From Marthasterias glacialis (Eukaryota; Echinodermata; Asteroidea; Forcipulatida; Asteriidae): a DNA stretch of 64,000 nucleotides. Each line of letters begins with the position of its first letter. Within the stretch, counting starts at the first letter, position 1. Location of the stretch: NCBI GenBank assembly GCA_911728455.2, contig OU452229.1:23859347-23923346 (forward strand), written 5' to 3'. The notes beneath the pieces are model-generated. The model saw nothing but the letters and a program-made list of their open reading frames with translations. It did not search any database and was not told where the DNA came from. Made by a program: the position numbers and the translations under genes. This document shows positions 11,890 through 23,000 of this stretch, piece after piece.

Positions 11890-14800
11890 ATGAGTAACAA
11901 GCAGCCCAAACCCGTCCTTACAGGCCAGCGGATTAGGACCCGGAAACGGGGTAAGCTTTCCTGATTCATCAACCCAAGGATCTAGAAATATTGATGATTA
12001 TTACTCATAACACTATCATGAAGTCCTTGAATGAAATGTTTCCACATCGTTACCTTGACTCTTGGTTATTGCTATGTTACCTTTAATTTGTCCTTTATCA
12101 GAAGGTCAGTTGAAATCTTTTTAGTGATGTAAAGGATGAGAAGTCAGTACACCTCAAGGCTTACTTAAACTGCCACTTCATAGCAAGATTTACTGTTCGA
12201 AAAAGTTTTATTCTTTAACTATTTCACTGTAGAATATAATGTGCAGATGTGATGAAATTGTTATATATTTTGTTTGTTTCGAGCTGCTGGCACCGGCTTC
12301 CCGGCGCTCGAAGTAATTTACTGAGCCGCTGAGAGCGGCGTGCCATAGTAAAAGATTTAGCAAATGGAGTTTATAAACCCTTCACCATGGTAAAAAGACG
12401 ACAAAACAATAAACAAACACCCCAAACAAATAGCCTTCAAGTAATAACCTAAACTAGTTTCCCTTTGTTCTCCTCCTACCTGACCCTGTCGCATACAGAT
12501 GAGAAAGAGAAATACGATCCCAATGGGTTTCGCGATACAATTGTGAAAGGTCTCAATGCAGCTGGGTTTGATCTGGAACTTGTGTCCAAGTTTCTAGATA
12601 CAAGTGGTAGCAAGGTTGACTACAAACGCTACTGGGAGACACTCTTCGATATTCTTTTCGCCGGAGGGATCTTAGGTAGGTGAAAATGTACTGCGTGTTT
12701 ACACTCAGCAGCATCTAGGCATGCTGGGTCTGTATAAAGAAACAACAATTAAAAAAAAAAAAAAAAAAAATGTTGAAACTTGTAGACCTTTTTTTTTTTC
12801 AAACAAAAGCAAATCCTTAACAATTACAGTGGTTTTGTTATCCCGATAAATTAAAAATTATCTTGACAGCATTGTTTGTTGCATTTACTGAATTCCTTTT
12901 GCCATGTAGTACAAGAAAACACTGAAGTTTTTCAAAAGTCAAGCTGTATACTTAATATCAAAGGGTACGATTCACAAAGATTTACTTTGTGGCTGATTTC
13001 ATAATAGCTCTAAAGCATGAAAGTTAATTGACTTTTCTTTCTTTCTTTGTATATAAAGCCCCGGGGGGGACGCTGGTCGAACATGACGACAAGACAAAGG
13101 TTGCTCTCTGTGAGTTCTGTCTCTTCTCGGCGGAGGAGAATATCGAGGCTATTAAGGGGGTGGCCACGGTAAGTTAACTTTAGATCAAGAGGACAATTGC
13201 CATCAGAATTCTTCACCTAGATTTGGTTGGGGTTGATGGAGTTGCAGTTGCATCCCAATGGGAGACTTTGGAACGCTAGGGGGCAGCAGACTTGCCAGGT
13301 AAAATTCCATTGTTTATGTAGTTCTGAGCATGCGCATATATCAGAGAACAATGGATTTACCCGGTAAGTCTGCTGCCACCTAGTGTCCTCAAAAGTCTCC
13401 CATTGAAGTGTGTAAGTCATATAGACAGGGAGAGGAATCTTGAGTTTGGGTGATGAGTTTGGATGTCATTGGACATGAGGATTTCCAGCCTCAATGCCAT
13501 TGGGTTAGTGTCAAAGTGTAGTTTGTCATGATTCATTAGGCCTGTAATTGTGACGTGTGCATTGTTGTATTTATTGTGACAGGTGTTTCAGAGATTGACG
13601 AGGCGTTACAGGTACCTGGGAAAGAAACTGGAAGATGATCAGATGAAAAAGGTATTGCAGATAACTTTAATCTTTACAGTCCCAAATCCTTCTAAATCGT
13701 ATCGCCAATGGTTAATATAATGTTATGTTTGAAATAGTAGTTAGAGGTATATATCCTGGTTTATTCAAACTAGTATAAGTCAAATTTACAACTTGATTTT
13801 TAGCCACATTAACAATTTATGCTCTATGTGTATTAGTTTGGAAGCAGTTCAGTAGCCATTTTGGACTTTGTACCTTTATGATCAGTGTCTTTCTTTGTTT
13901 TTACTTTTCCCTTGAATGGATGCAGATCCTGTCATTTCTGAAGTCATTCTCCCCGTCTGAGCGAAACAAGTTAGCCATGTTCACTGGACTGTTCCTCAGT
14001 ACTGGTGAGAAGCCTGCCAACTGCCTGGAGAGTCTCTTCAATGAGACACTCGTCAAGGAAGGTGAGTCTTTTAAGTCTTGCTTGCAATCGGTCGGTGTGA
14101 GAGAAAAGGAATGCAGAAGAGGCGAGGAAAAATCTTTGTACCTTTATGCAGACAACGATTGTACATTCAGCAATAATTTGGTCATCATGAACTGAAATTA
14201 TGTAAATCCCTCATTGTTTTTTTCTTTGTGCAGGGATTTCATTGGAGTTTTGTAAAGTGATGTTCAAAGTTTGGTTGGATGAGAAGGACATGAATAGCGT
14301 GACTAACATTCTTGTCAAAGCTGGATTGGATAGAAGACTCTTGGTAAGTGGCTTAAGACACTAATTAGTGACCTTCCAACAAATACTGTAAGGAACGTGG
14401 CAAGCTATGGCCAAGAAGGATTTGGAGTTTCTGATGTACACACCTGGGGGTTTCAGGTGTGAAGAGAGGGAGCTACAAGGAACTTGTAAGATACTATAGT
14501 TTGCCTTGAATAATGGTTCGGATTACATTCTAACATTTTACTGAAGGTGCCTTTTACGTATTGAAGTTGTATTTGCTTGTTGGTTAAATGGCATTAATTG
14601 TTTGTTTGTTTGTGTTTTTCAGGAGTTTATACCCAGTACTAAACGGTCTGAAGCTTACTTTGAGAGATATTTTACAGAGGCTGGATTGGATCAGCTTGTT
14701 GTCTTTCAGGTTAGTCAAGTTGTTACTTGAATATGTTTCTTGTAATGAAACTAATGTCTTGAAGCTGTTAAAAATGCTTAGCGCAGACTTTCTTGTTCAG

Positions 14801-17276
14801 CAGAAACAGAGTACCAGCCAAAATGTCATGTAATGTATATTGTTTGTAATTGGCTCCCTGCTAATTCTTGCTTAGCAGAAATATTTACTAAGCACAATTT
14901 TATGCCTAACAGCTTGCTGAAATTGGGTCCACATTGGCCTAACCAACAGAGCCTACCGTGATTTTTCAGTTTGTGTTTCCTGTTTGATCTCTTTTCAGCA
15001 AAACCTGCAACACGATGACAACAAGAACTACTTCAAGACTGAATTGAAGGAGCTCATGCAGAAGGACAATACACCTTCAGTCAAAGATGTAAGACAAACA
15101 TGAAAATGATTTATGAGAGGTGTAAATAAGAACCATCATCGGCTAACAAAATGTTGAAAATGAAACGATTGAATTTTGTTTTCTTGGCACAGTTGGAAAT
15201 AGCTTGCAAGGAGATGATGGTGAAGACATCTCTCACTGAACCTGAAGTTGTTAAACTGGTAAGAATTCATTGACACACCTTCAAGTGTAAAGTAGTTTCT
15301 TTGTTTTTGTGCATTTTGTTTTAGCATCTGAGGGAAAGACCTTTGTAGTGGCTCATGTTGTGAAGGTGACCATTATATTCTTGGTTTGTGGTTGAATGGT
15401 GAAGTTTTTTATGTTCTGTTTAATTAGATCTGGAACTCCACCATGGACATTGTGGAATGGAATAAGAAAGAAGAATTGATCACTGAGCAGGCTATACGGC
15501 ACATCAAGGTAATAACGCCCCCATCTTATCCTCTTGTCTTATCCATCATTGTGTGGACAGTACTGAAGAAAATCTATGCATTTTAAAAAATTGATACTGT
15601 CAGCATTACAAATTTAAGTATTGAAACTTGGCCATACCTTGTGTCTTGATCCGCTTTTCTATATCAATTATGAACAGACCGTATGCACATGACATCATGT
15701 GAGTAGGGCGCTCTCAACTAGAGGTTAAAGGTTGTTCATTGGCCCATCCTGTACGCTGCATACATAGATGTACATCTCCATTGTTTCATCATCGTTTTAC
15801 CCCCAAGAGGGCGTTGGAATGACATAAATACATAAGGTCAAATATAGTAACGTTGAATCTTGATTGAATTTCTCCCACACAGCCTTATGCACCTCTTTTG
15901 GCTGCCTTTACCACTCAGGGAAAATCCGAGTTGACTCTTATCTATGAGATACAGGTAAGAACCCATCGACACTTTGAATATCTTAGTACATAGTGGGAAT
16001 ATAGTATGTGATTTGTCACATGAAGTGCAAAGTTGCCAGGACTATTTACCGACGTTTGCTTCATGAATCTGATAGGATATTTTTTTTGTAGTATTGTTTT
16101 CAGGATCTAAGATGTTGTAATTTCTTCTTAATTTACTGTCTTTTCTTAACCTTTTACAGGATTACTGTTACACTAATATCAGCTTCATGAAGACTTTCCA
16201 AAAACTGATTGTGCTTCTCTACAAAAGTGAGTCATTGTTTATCTTTTGATCTCTGCAGTTGCCGAGTTCTACTTGTAAATTTCTAAGAGATTTTGATTTT
16301 GTTTGATGATTGTACTTACCAAGTTAGTATGTTGAAAGGGCCGATTAGAGACGGACATTCAATGTGTGTTGATTGGTTCTTTACAGCTGATGTGTTGTCT
16401 GAAGAGCAAGTGTTAAGATGGAACAGAGGAACTCACACTGGCAAAGGGAAGAGCGTCTTCTCCAAGCAGATGAAGCAGTTTGTGGAATGGTTGGAAAATG
16501 CGGAGGAAGGTAGGTTGTCTTGTCTTCCAAGCTTCCAGTTGGAGGTTTGGGTAAAACACGTCGTTTTTCACCTCTCAGCATATGGGAATAATAAATACAC
16601 CATTTCGTCTGAATAGCTGTCATTGTTTTAACCATCATTATCCAAATGTTTCCCACCATTCTAGTTGAACACAAGATAGAACTTTGGAACAATTGGCAAA
16701 GTGTTCATGTACATACTGGTGTTTCCAGTGTACATGTCATAAAGAATGTGTTGGACTTTGCACAGAATGCTGAATTATTTTGATTGTAGGATGTTGGTAT
16801 TGCTTTGCCTTTAACTGAAATGTGTTCCCAATGCTTGAAGGTTTATGAATCCGGTGTAAAAGATTCAAGTAGGAATGTTTGTGACACGGCAACACTTCAA
16901 CACTGTCAATGCAATAATCACACAGATTTTCTATAACACTGGTCAAATGCCAATCTGAGTATGTCTATGTTGCGTTCAAATCATGGGAAGCCATGTTGGC
17001 ACTCTCATCATCTCAACAAATGCCAATCTGAGTATGCCTATGTGCCACTCAAGTCATGGGAAGCCATGTTGGCACTCTCATCATCTCAACAAATGCCAAT
17101 TCGAGTATGGCTACAGTGTATGTGCAATTCAAGTCATGGGAAGCCATGTTGGCACTCTCTCATCTTATGAAAACCAACCTCTAAGCAACATTAACGTCTT
17201 GTTACTATAAGATGCCCTGAATCTAACTTCAGTCTGTTTTCTTTCCCTATCAGAATCTGGCGAGGAAGATGACTAA
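11890..17276 (+). CDS. BZW2: BZW1/BZW2 (eIF5-mimic protein) with C-terminal W2 domain
   Basis: Fourteen coding exons: 11890-11950, 12499-12675, 13059-13168, 13583-13651, 13926-14061, 14234-14343, 14623-14709, 14999-15088, 15193-15258, 15428-15508, 15883-15954, 16160-16226, 16387-16509 and 17254-17276. They join to 1272 nt, 423 aa, close to the roughly 419 aa of vertebrate BZW proteins. It begins [28 protein letters not shown] and ends with the W2-domain signature VEWLENAEE followed by an acidic tail. Family members mimic the eIF5 C-terminal domain, bind eIF2 and eIF3 in the cytoplasm, and restrain start-codon choice and non-AUG initiation. The N-terminus resembles vertebrate BZW2 slightly more than BZW1, but an invertebrate gene is best treated as co-orthologous to both. 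Introns carry MITEs M3 and M2 and a 73-bp repeat. Confidence 0.96.
13256..13405. mobile_element. MITE family M3, complete 150-bp copy
   Basis: Starts CAATGGGAGACTTTGGAACG and ends with the inverted counterpart AAAAGTCTCCCATTG. The inverted repeats extend about 60 bp per arm through GGCAGCAGACTTGCCAGGTA and TTACCCGGTAAGTCTGCTGC, leaving a short loop with GCATGCGC. It sits in BZW intron 3. A fragment is at 5595-5645. Confidence 0.85.
14757..14937. mobile_element. MITE family M2, degenerate copy in BZW intron 7
   Basis: Contains the family blocks GCAGAAACAGAGTACCAGCC, TTGTAATTGGCTCCCTGCTA and TTGCTTAGCAGAAATA, and ends AGCTTGCTGAAATTGGG. The arrangement matches the cleaner copy at 21098-21296. 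Confidence 0.6.
16945..17165. repeat. Three-copy 73-bp tandem repeat in BZW intron 13
   Basis: Each unit holds AAATGCCAATCTGAGTATG, then CAAGTCATGGGAAGCCATGT and TGGCACTCTCATCATCTCAA. Units start near 16945, 17018 and 17091, and the third ends with a slightly different tail. Confidence 0.8.
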
Positions 17277-17890
17277 GTTCCTACCTCCAATCTTCAACTC
17301 TCAACATTTTCATTTTCCTGTCGTTAACATTGTATGTATTGGTGACAGAGGGTTTTGAACATGATTGATAAGACTAGACGTCATCTCTTTATTCAAAGCA
17401 TCTGATCTGGTGATAAGGTACAGTAGTCTAGTCTGTGACATCCATTATGCAATATTTGTTTGAAGAAAGATTAATAAGTAATGTATGATTTAACTACCCC
17501 TTAGTAATTTGAGTTAATACTTCTAGATGTTTCATGAAAAATTTGATCGCTTTGAATGCATATGGAGAAATTTGCATCAGAGAAAAGCAGCGGTGACCCA
17601 CACTGCTGAAACCAATTTATTGACATATTTTGTTTCAACTGATGAACCATGGTAAATGTTCTTTGTTTCATAAAATATCTGGGGCATTTTCTGTTTCATA
17701 AAAACAAGATAAGTTTAAAACATTTTCCCTGCTCAGACTTACAATTGCTACTTATTTTTCATAGAATTTCAAATTATTACAATTTGGTAATAGTAAATTA
17801 GTAATAACGCTTACTGCCCAGCCTGTTTAATATATATGTACTAAGTTTTTCTTTTATAAAATAAAAGTTGATGATACTTCCATATTTGTA
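17277..17890 (+). terminator. BZW 3' UTR and poly(A) signal
   Basis: After the TAA at 17274-17276 about 580 bases of non-coding sequence lead to AATAAA at 17860-17865, with a second one near 17893. The UTR end is inferred from these signals. Confidence 0.5.
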
Positions 17891-19600
17891 GTAAAATAAA
17901 AAAGAATCACACTTAAAATTTAGAGGAAGTCTTGAAACAAGTTTGGTTGAAGGATACCATTTTGCTTTCAACCTGATGAGGTGTCTTCAACTGAATTTCA
18001 AGAAATGTTAAACCTCTTGAAAGAGAATTCGTGATAATGATGAATTTGTTTACAAAAAATGACTTCTCCTTCTGATTTTTCTTTCTTTATTTAAAGATGT
18101 ATGATCCATGCTCAGGACGATTTTAACTTGAAAAATAACTTCCAAATGTTGAATTGCATTTTTTGTTGGATGACCAAAGTTATTAACTTTCAAATGAGAC
18201 AACGAGTAATAACAGTAATTAAAAAAATCACACAAAAAATTGTGGAGCACAGTAAATAAACTCTGCCACTGCCTGCTCAATTTCAGCCGGGTGCATTGCC
18301 ACAGAGACAAAATGCAGGCGAAACGATGTAATAACGCTGAATTCTGGGTTCCATGGCCGTCGCACACATTTTCATGTAGGGTGTTTGGCCAGAATAATTA
18401 GACAAAAAAAAGTCAAGATCAAAATGGAATTTAATTAATTTTATTCTTCATAAAACAACCTGCTCTTTTAACTTTAGTTTGCTGGAATCAGTTCATTTTC
18501 GATTCATTTCCAAGCACACATTGCAGGAGCATGGATCATATGTCTGTAGGGAATAATTTAATATTTGTTACAAGAAATTTTCGTAAACTTACTTTGTTTC
18601 AACTTTGTTATTTGTATCACATTTTGTTAAGTAGTTTTAGTGTTATAAATTTTCTTGTGGTATATTTCAAGTGATTACAAAAATGTTTATTAATTGGTGA
18701 AAGTTGTGGGTTTTTAAGAATTTTGTCCTTACTGAAGTTTCACCAAAAACATCTCTATTTTTGTGATTATTTTCATGAAAATCGCTAAACCTGTCACTCT
18801 AACTCTATTTTTGTGAGGGGTTCTTAAAAATTAAATGTGCATAACGACTGTTCTTACTTTGTTTAATTTGAGTCGGAACAGAAATAAATTGCTGGGAAAT
18901 TAAAATGAAATGAATATGATTTTTGTAGTTCATTTATTATTTCTGGAAGTAATACATAAGTCATAAGATCCTATTTATTCTTATAACTATCTTATTGATT
19001 ACAAACAAACCCAGGATGTTAGTATTAGAAGATGGTGTTGATTTGAAACTTGCAACATCTGATATCTCAGAGTCTGTGCAGCAAAATTCAGACATTTTCT
19101 GATTTCACAGCAAGAATATCAACAGTTTCCAATGTTGAACTAGACTAAGAATTAGCTAAGTTTGAGAACTTGCCCATACTAATTGCTTTATTTGCATAAT
19201 TTAGTAATATCTGGTATAAAGATGATCGTTTCTTTTTATCACTGCAAACTGTGAAGTTTTCCCTTAAATTTAATTAAACATTATGAAACATTAACCCCAA
19301 GACATTCATACATCATTGCAAAATGACCCCAGCATGTGGATGCTCCTAATTGTCTGCCTTAGAAATTAAAATAACTAAAAACCTCAACATTAACCTACGA
19401 TATAGATGTGGTTTGGCTTGGCAGTACGGAATTCAAAATCATTAAAAACCAGAGCATAGGATAGATTTGAGAGAATATGACAAGGTGCATTATTGAAGTG
19501 GGGTAAACAGATACTAACAATATTTCTATTTACAATTCTTTAAGCTATTTACAGACAGAGCACTTACTAATGAAACTTAACTACAAAAGAACGAAGACAA
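17891..19600. other. Intergenic DNA between BZW and the novel secreted gene
   Basis: AT-rich, without recognisable exons, RNA genes or complete repeats. The two flanking genes converge here. Confidence 0.4.
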
Positions 19601-19642
19601 ATTTTGTGTATGGGGAATGTAAGCATAGTTAGGCCAGGTGTG

Positions 19643-19794
19643 AATAGACCGTTCCGGACTGTCAATCAAACTGTGTGCATTGACCAATTGGATCACGCCT
19701 TTTGGTCATGTGACCTCGGTCACACGTGCAGCGTAAACGCACACAAACTAAGGTGTGTGGGCGGGGCTTGTTGCCGAAGCCGGAACGGTCTATT
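19643..19794. mobile_element. MITE with AATAGACCGTTCCGG ends
   Basis: A perfect 15-bp terminal inverted repeat, AATAGACCGTTCCGG ... CCGGAACGGTCTATT, bounds 152 bp. The AATAGAC-type end is shared with family M4 at 42059-42529. Its right border abuts a half copy of family M5, so it has probably inserted into that older element. Confidence 0.7.
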
Positions 19795-19882
19795 GGCGTC
19801 TATGGCTACAACTGAAAGACGTCCTATACTTCAACGCATGGTGATGCAGCCAGAGAACTAGCTGCCAATTCGGACACGCCCT
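19795..19882. mobile_element. Right half of a MITE family M5 copy
   Basis: The reverse complement starts GGGCGTGTCCGAATTGGC and contains GTTGAAGTATAG. Both match the element at 55676-55804. Confidence 0.5.
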
Positions 19883-19943
19883 AATTTGAAAATTGGGACT
19901 TATCGTTAATTTTGGGAACAAAGATGTACATTTAAAGTTCAGG

Positions 19944-19949
19944 TTTATT
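19944..19949 (-). terminator. Poly(A) signal of the novel secreted gene
   Basis: TTTATT on the plus strand is AATAAA on the minus strand, about 70 bases after the stop codon at 20017-20019. It would give a short 3' UTR. Later signals near 18940 cannot be excluded. Confidence 0.4.
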
Positions 19950-20016
19950 GTTGCCTTGCCTTATGGGGTGCAGTTCTGGAGTGATGATGTCATGAACTTT
20001 GACATGATGATGTCAT

Positions 20017-23000
20017 CTACATGTTGAGTAATTCGTTCTTGATCTGTTGACGTTTCTGCTGTTTTAACATTTGTAAGAGATCTCTCTCCACCTGCTCCAG
20101 CTTCTCCTCTCCCTCATCCTCAACCACACCCTCCTCATTCTTAGCATCATCAGTTGTCGCAATCTTAGTTGGCTCATCTGAACAACGATGAATAAAAGTT
20201 GTGGCAATTTTCAGGCGCTGATCCAGTGCTATTTCTCTCTCAAGTTTAATAACCCAACCCAAAATGCAGCATTTTGAACGAGTAAAAGTTTGCACTTCAA
20301 TCACAAGTCTGTGGATGGGATCTTACCCCCTGACCTTACTTCTGTTAGCCATTTTTATTTTATTGGTTAAGGTGGTCGTGAACATTTTAAGCTCTGTACA
20401 CTTTAACCAAGAAATTAATACTTCAAGCAGTAACTTAAATCTGTCTGAATTTTTCCATTTATTGAATTGTCATTGTAAGTGTTATGCTTACTCTAGAATT
20501 CATTTAACACAAATACATTTAAACTAAATTCTGATCAGAAACAGGAACGTCACATTTCTTATCGATCTAAATCTACCAAGAGGATGAAGGAGTCCATTGG
20601 AAGGATTTGGGACTCATGACCCATGACTCTGCAAATCCAATCTCGGTCGTTGGGACTACTTTATTTTATTGAATGAAGATCAAGAAGTTCCTTGTAAGGA
20701 TTGAGATTGAAGGATCTGAAGAGATCAGAAGATTCCTGAGATCAAATTCAAGTCACTAGTTTTACTTTATTTCGTTTCATTTCAATCTGACCTTGTTCCT
20801 GGTTGCATTCCAGCGACTCTACCTCCCACAAAGTGGTTTCTCCCACTGTGGCTGCACCAAGTTTGTCGACGCAGTAACACCTACAAAATCAAAATGGTTC
20901 CATGTTAAATGTAGATCTTCATACCAAAAAAATATACAATGATTAAAAAAACTCAACTGGATTTATGGATGCCTTGAACATAATGTGTGCATAAATCTTA
21001 ATAAGGATTTTCTTATAATGGGCAATGCCACACTTGGCAGTTTTTATGGGCAACTTGAAGGCAAGCAACTGCTGTGGAAACAAAAAGAACACTTCTAGGC
21101 CCAATTTCATAAAGCCTGTAAACACAGAAACTTGCTAAGCACAGAAAAAAATCTTGCTTAGCAGAAACAGGTTACCAGCCAACATTCCATTATGTTTACA
21201 CTGTTGCGACTGGTGCCCCACTCATTTTTTGCTTAGCAGAGAAATTTGCTAAGAAGTATTTTCTGCTAAACAGCTTTATGAAATTGACCCCTGGTAGCAC
21301 AAGTGACCTTTTCTTATTACAATGTCTCACTATCCTCAAGAAAATGATGTAGAAATTGAAATATCACTACTTTCTTGGAGATTGCCTGTAACGGTTGCAT
21401 CATGTGACATGGCCATATAAAGTGGCTAAGCCAACAAAGGTAATTGCTTTATATTGACTGAAGATCTATTTCACAAGGTTTAAGATTGTCTCGACTTACA
21501 TAGATCCAGCGCATTGCACGGCATCATAAAACCCATCAGCATTACAGTTGGGTACTTGTGCTCCTAGGAGTGGGCTTCCCTTTTGTCTAGCTTCCTCGAT
21601 GCTGTCTAAGACGGTCTGCTTCTCAACGGCACAAGGTCCGGATTCTTCAACGGAACTACTGCTTGACATCTCCTCACTGCTGTCACCCTCTTCCTCATCT
21701 GCCTCCTCATTACTTGAATCATTTCCAATGTACTCAGATGCTACTTTTTCTGCTGCTTCCTTCATGGCTGATCGTGGAAAAACAAAATTAAGGAACAAAG
21801 ATCTCAATGGAATTTCTCGATAGTATAAAAAGTAAAAAATATTAAAAAACAGAAGAAAAAGTCATTGTTCAAGTTTAGAGTAAAACATTCATTCATTCAT
21901 TCATTCATTCATTTACTATAATCGGGATGTTAAAAACATGAACATTGTTTTCCAGTGTGCATAATACAGTAACAATTTATACATCAAGTAAAACAGATAA
22001 CAAATAAATACATTGAATATTGTAAGGCCAATCTGCTTACATTTCCCATAATGCCTGTTTTAATAATAAGCATTTTTCCAGTGATTTTAAACAGTTTTCT
22101 CTTGCAGAAATAGAGGGCCCATTTCATGAGGTGCGGTGAAATGAAAAATGAAAGTTGAGAAGTAATCATTAACTGGGAAGAGAATATTACAAATACCTAC
22201 CCAGTTTTTTCATCAGCACGGCTTTTAAGGTTTTCTTTAAATCCTTCGTACTCAGACCAGACAGAAAGTCCATAAGTGATGACATCACTTCCTCTTCAGA
22301 AAGATGACGTTCAGCATCTTTAAGAAAATGTTGTTTTATATAAAATCTTTAAAGACTATTCTAGCATGTGGAAGAATGGAAAAGTATTGATCTAATCGGG
22401 TGAAAACTTTAACTATACTTTATCAGGCAAGAAGATGGATAAGTGCCTGGACTCGGTTACCATTGAAAATACCTCCGTCTGTAAAATTTACAGCCATTTC
22501 CATAGATGCAATTTCAGACCCATGTTTTATCAAAATGCCTGTTTAAAATTGACAGTTCTGTAATGGGGCTGTACTAGCCGAATGCTGCTTTAATAAAGTG
22601 TACTTCAGCTATATTTAATTAATGAATATTTGATGATAATATTTAGGCAAAGTAATAATGTATTCATCAATGACTAAACCTCTGTCGTTTGATGTGTCTT
22701 CACCAATGGATGCATCTTCTTGACTGGAAGAATCTTCTTCACTGCTTGAACCTTCGTCACTGCTTGAACCTTCGTCACTGCTTGAACCTTCGTCACTGCT
22801 TGAATCTTCGTCACTGCTTGAATCTTCGTCACTGCTTGAATCTCCTTCACTGTCATCCTGACTAGAACTAGAAGACCCATCATCCTCTTGACTTTCCTCT
22901 GGATTCAAACCAAAGAAAAATATACTAAGGCCTAGAAGTTGTTCTTCTGTTTTGTTGTTGTTTTTGTGAAACAAAGCTCCTTTTTCTTCCCTTGAGCTTC

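Noticed and set aside
19604-19861. Open frame of 85 codons
   Set aside because: It lies entirely across two MITE copies and shows no domain.
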